64,000 bases of DNA. It comes from DASQZK01 sp963771005 (GTDB lineage: Bacteria > Bacteroidota > Bacteroidia > Bacteroidales > GCA-2748055). Below the pieces are notes generated by a model. It did not search any database. It saw only the letters and a program-made list of their open reading frames with translations, and had not been told where the DNA came from. The translations under genes were made by a program, and so were the position numbers. Of the stretch, positions 61,601 to 64,000 are shown one piece after another. Every line of letters starts with the position of its first letter. Position 1 is the first letter of the stretch. The stretch is from assembly GCA_963771005.1 (NCBI GenBank), contig CAVYRO010000003.1, forward strand, positions 310,001 to 374,000, in the 5' to 3' direction.

Positions 61601-63461
61601 TATCTATAAATTTCAGGATCGAACTTCCGTCGCTGACATTGACTTCCCATGGGCTCCGGCCAGTCAGATCAACTTTCATTTGTGCTGAGTCATTATCGCA
61701 TATTGACTGGTCACCGCTGATAACAGCGGTGGGTTTTTTTGTATAAATGACCAGGGAGTTCGGAGATACTTCGGGTGATGTGATGTTTATGTTTCCGGCG
61801 GGATCCTTTAAAAATACTTTTATGTCGATGGTATTGGGACCAGACTCGCGATCATTCTGGTTTACCTGGTACACGAGGCTGTATTCATTTCCGGTGGTGT
61901 GGCGGAATGTGACATTGGGGGAGGAAAGAGGTACACCGTTAATGGAAGTCTCAGTCGTGGCAGTATAATCGCTTCCGTCGCTGAATACCCGGCATTGGAT
62001 CTCTTCTCCCACTGTGTAGATGCTGTCGGGTACAGTAATTTTGGAGATTACAGGGGGATTGGCATCGATAGAAATGTTATTCTGGGCGATGGTGACGAAA
62101 TTTGCACTCCTGTTTCCTGCAGGGTCCCTGAGTCGCAGGCTTGCCGTAAGATCACCCTGTTTTACGTCCTTATCTCCCTGTCCTACATGGTACCTGAGGA
62201 CATAGGATGTGTTACCAAGATTTATGAATGAAACACGTGAATTGGTGGCCGGGATGGAATTAACAAAAGTCTCAGCGGGCACGGCAGTATAGTTCACATC
62301 ATCTGCAGACACAGAAATATCCAGGAGATCCCCGATCTTCTTCAAACCTCCCGGGGCCTGCATGGAATGGATTACCGGGGGATGTGCATCGATCATATAA
62401 CCTCCGGGTTGACTGATCTGTCCGTCATATTCCCAACCTTCGACCGGGCCTGCATCCAGTCTGAGATTCTGTACGGGAATGGGTATGGGCGCAGAATAAT
62501 CGGTATCACCTTCATGGACGGTAAATGAACCTTGATATAAGGTCGCAGAACTGCGTGTAAGTCCTTCGATTGTTCTGCCTGCAATGGTTCCGGAATGATA
62601 GGTATAATTCCTGCCCAGGTCGTTTTCCACTGTAATGGAGCAGGTTACAGTCTCCCCTATGCCGAATGTATCAACAGGGATGCTGACCTGGAGAATCCGG
62701 GGTTCGGCCACCGCTGTGATGTTAATGCCGTTGGTGGTGAGGGATTGACTACCCGAAAGCACGGAAGGGCTAATGGTGATTCTGAAATTTGTGATGTCTG
62801 CATCGATATTCCCAGTGAACCCAAGAGTGAGCGTTGCGGAAGTCTCTGAGAGATATGAGGCGTGTATGATACTTACGAGGTCAGTGCCTGTTGGTGTGAA
62901 AGCCTGGGCCGGGAGGGGCGATCCCGAAAAAGTCTCTTCCTTGAGATACAGGGTCAGGGTCGCTTTGTTTAGCATCGTTTCCGTAAGACCGGGATCATCA
63001 ATGGTTGCCGTGGGAGGTATAGGATTTATGATTATCGGTTTATCTCCATTAAGCGGACCGGACAATGAGAAGGAAAGGCATTTCAGGGGGATCAGAACTG
63101 TCACAGTCTCAATTGAGGAGATACTGTAGTTACTTACCGGGGGGAGGTAAATCTGAACTGTAGCTATGTTAAGCCGCTCTATATGCGTATAATTAAGCGC
63201 CTTTGTAACCTTAGCCCAGTCTCCGCTACCTGAGAACGCATTGATCAGCGCTTTCGTTTCGGAGTTATCCTTACCGATTTTCGATGACCATCTCGCCAAG
63301 GTGCCGAGCGTAAGAATAATGGTATCGCCTCCCTGCCTGATCTTCAGTTCATTGTTTCCGGTTAAGATGCTCCCGGAGATGCCCACATTTAGCTGGGCCT
63401 GAAGGTTGAATGAACTCAACAGGAAGGATATAATCAATAGTATGAATAACTTTCTTTTCAT
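58665..63461 (-). CDS. Giant T9SS-secreted multi-domain surface protein
   Basis: ATG 63461 (MKRKLFILLIISFLLSSF) gives about 1,598 residues with a signal peptide ending LQAQ. In order: a long strand-rich N-region; Ig/cadherin-like repeats about 358-590 (PPVISKITVPDS type); a PKD domain about 920-1000 (WNWNFGDPTSG); a MAM or jelly-roll-like domain about 1095-1270; an Omp28-like module from about 1279 (VLLEHFTNSSDPDSR); and a type A sorting domain about 1518-1598 (MYPNPASSKLSIYL). It should be exported by T9SS and anchored on the cell surface, acting in adhesion or substrate binding (inference). No PKD-type enzyme active site was seen. Confidence 0.9.
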   Translation of the reverse strand: MKRKLFILLIISFLLSSFNLQAQLNVGISGSILTGNNELKIRQGGDTIILTLGTLARWSSKIGKDNSETKALINAFSGSGDWAKVTKALNYTHIERLNIATVQIYLPPVSNYSISSIETVTVLIPLKCLSFSLSGPLNGDKPIIINPIPPTATIDDPGLTETMLNKATLTLYLKEETFSGSPLPAQAFTPTGTDLVSIIHASYLSETSATLTLGFTGNIDADITNFRITISPSVLSGSQSLTTNGINITAVAEPRILQVSIPVDTFGIGETVTCSITVENDLGRNYTYHSGTIAGRTIEGLTRSSATLYQGSFTVHEGDTDYSAPIPIPVQNLRLDAGPVEGWEYDGQISQPGGYMIDAHPPVIHSMQAPGGLKKIGDLLDISVSADDVNYTAVPAETFVNSIPATNSRVSFINLGNTSYVLRYHVGQGDKDVKQGDLTASLRLRDPAGNRSANFVTIAQNNISIDANPPVISKITVPDSIYTVGEEIQCRVFSDGSDYTATTETSINGVPLSSPNVTFRHTTGNEYSLVYQVNQNDRESGPNTIDIKVFLKDPAGNINITSPEVSPNSLVIYTKKPTAVISGDQSICDNDSAQMKVDLTGRSPWEVNVSDGSSILKFIDIKSSPLKFWVKPDHTTTYTVVSVIDDHKVLNAGEGSARVQVNTGTNVSITGLDPAYNVESGPLTLQANIPGGNFSGPGVSGPPWTFNPGTAGSSGSPHTIRYSYTNASGCTSYANTQVYVLKAEGVIGMNKDLYCNYNDPFQITASNAAGNTGSFSLMNATGQAVPGLADNGNNTAIIDPGILPENNYSVIYRYIQMGVTLSLTKAFRVEAPKQPQILMPDKSTFCENEASISLKSNISTAVFDGPGVSGSLYQGFVFSPSSTAPGEVDLRCTYTSENGCARSTTKTLIVNSVPGLNFSTGITCLGSGDTVYFSNTSQNRNSISNWNWNFGDPTSGPSNLSALEAPYHIFSTTGPKQIVLTVSTFTGCTDSLKKTIDFRPRPSGGFHAANDCYTPGDSTLFISDMKPADGITKYTWKLLLPDETTLTHDGGPETRYFLNGTGEYSMGLTAESGGGCMGTVTKTIYLKPTILLATENYNENFENGSGNWIPEERVASYGSPWTYGTPGYTSLPSSSSRTWYIDRSQENGTQTSYLYSPCFNFSGIDRPMIIMDIFRSLSEDTEGMTIQSSFDNNTWTTLGSLEDGINWYNSDHIAKMPSGTTDGWTGTLPQWIESRHDLNMAEGASRVRFRLAFTGSNAPNPGSEGFALDNVKIVPRTKNVLLEHFTNSSDPDSRIATATVNTVYNRNFENMIKLEYHTEFPGFDPFNQQNPSVPATRTLFYGITSVPYSILQGGTGEETRYDYQPSAISSREINIESLRDPEFRINLNVTRDAESITVKAGVLALKNMAPDERIFQVAIFEKLINDIPTQNGESNFLNVIKTLLPNAAGTAIFDGWSKGETRNFMFTWDYENVYDPDMIRAAAFIQNDNTGEVYQAVTDDNTNLSTARTRYQIIQGGLVMYPNPASSKLSIYLKPADNREHRVEFFDQTGRLVHSEKWFRTETVKEIDLSGLANGIYFIRVIDEHGNPTADGKFIIMH

Positions 63462-63574
63462 TAGGATAGGATTTTCCAGCACGTTGCATCTTCCGAAAAG
63501 ATTGTATTTTAATCCTTCACTCTTGAATGAACAGTTTTTCCAGGCCGGAAGGCCGGGAAAACCATCGGAAATGT

Positions 63575-64000
63575 TTATCTCCAAAGGTTGCCTTCCCTGT
63601 CGGTCTTGATAAGGGTAATCATGCTGCTTACGGCAGACGTACCGTTCATCGTGTAAGAAACGGAATTTTTACCCAGTATGACGATCTGACCGTCATGGAA
63701 ATCAAGGGCCTCAGCCGTCTGGTTTTCAGAAGCCCCGAATTCCCTGGAAGCATTGATATCTCCCCGGGAATTGAGAAAGTAAAGTGCTATATTCCGGTTA
63801 TTCTCACTGTACGACTTGTTGGCAATAAGTGCCAGAGTGCTGTCACTCATTTCAAATATAGCTTTCCCCTCAAGCGATTCATTGCCTGTGATCGTTTTTT
63901 CCCAGATAATCTTTCGCCTGGAGAGTTTTTTTATCATAATATCTTTATGTCCACTGCCGGGACTTTCCGCAGTGCCGACCAGAAAAAAGGTTCCATTGGA
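63575..64000 (-). CDS. 3' end of a propeller-like exported protein (5' cut off by the window)
   Basis: On the minus strand the frame is open to the right edge; an in-window ATG at 63937 is internal. The visible ~141 residues contain repeat-like elements (GTFFLVGTAES, SDSTLALIANKSYSENN, GQIVILGKNSVS, MITLIKTDREGN) like delta-60 or SBBP-type beta-propeller repeats. It ends with LWR and a stop at 63575-63577. It lies 113 bases upstream of the giant T9SS gene, same strand. Family cannot be named from the fragment. Confidence 0.55.
   Translation of the reverse strand, partial: SNGTFFLVGTAESPGSGHKDIMIKKLSRRKIIWEKTITGNESLEGKAIFEMSDSTLALIANKSYSENNRNIALYFLNSRGDINASREFGASENQTAEALDFHDGQIVILGKNSVSYTMNGTSAVSSMITLIKTDREGNLWR

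Overview
The window reads as chromosomal DNA of an uncultured-type Bacteroidota, most likely order Bacteroidales. The signs are type IX secretion (T9SS) sorting domains ending two secreted proteins, a PorP/SprF barrel beside a PD40 protein, a PorQ-like barrel, Bacteroidota-style -7 promoter motifs (TAnnTTTG), a lysyl-tRNA synthetase with the long Bacteroidales C-terminus, a biotin ligase without DNA-binding domain, and the gene order NUDIX-pyrE-SRPBCC-birA-rsfS-ftsH-cdsA-psd. No CRISPR array, rRNA, prophage or transposase gene was seen.

Layout. 1-9300: a cut-off acidic-motif (TOPRIM-like) gene at the left edge, a DUF6340 protein, then a + strand cluster (VOC protein, Gfo/Idh/MocA oxidoreductase, TIM-barrel sugar isomerase, Yip1 membrane protein), upp, a DUF2934 protein between two small palindromes, a patatin and a small conserved protein. 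9300-15000: two inverted copies of a 217-218 bp double-armed hairpin element bracket a DUF1080 hydrolase, a frameshifted Tat-type Gfo/Idh/MocA gene, and a PD40-SPOR / PorP-SprF pair. 15000-28000: dlgD-like reductase, a pyrimidine-rich minisatellite, lysS, recJ, a helix-hairpin-helix barrel protein, a PorQ-like barrel, purE, hpt, adk, then obgE and a PAP2 phosphatase that are both interrupted, and lplA. 28000-34200: a 1,751-residue CheB-CheR-PAS-histidine kinase-receiver fusion, a lone receiver and tRNA-His with a terminator. 34200-37850: a three-gene overlapping surface-glycan cluster. 38000-42100: Bax1-I membrane protein, class V aminotransferase, GNAT-like protein and zinc-free ribosomal protein L31 with a clear promoter and terminator. 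42200-44120: an AT-rich patch with a broken T9SS cargo gene and a FISUMP lipoprotein. 44120-58660: GlmU-like protein, lon, a LiaF-like protein, coaD, a thioredoxin-fold protein, then the pyrE-to-psd housekeeping block and a flavodiiron protein. 58660-64000: a giant T9SS adhesin-like protein and the 3' end of a propeller-like protein.

How the parts fit. The sugar genes (two Gfo/Idh/MocA enzymes, TIM-barrel isomerase, DUF1080, DlgD-like reductase) suggest oxidative, keto-sugar style carbohydrate breakdown. The T9SS parts suggest export of surface proteins. The purine/pyrimidine salvage genes (upp, hpt, adk, pyrE, purE) and the ribosome/membrane genes are ordinary core functions.

The most unusual signals are the hairpin elements, whose two copies differ at six stem positions with every change matched on the opposite arm, and four interrupted genes that are all restored by a shift in the same direction (+1), one of them the normally essential obgE. 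I found no convincing wholly new multi-gene system. All family names come from reading the translations and memory; no search was run.
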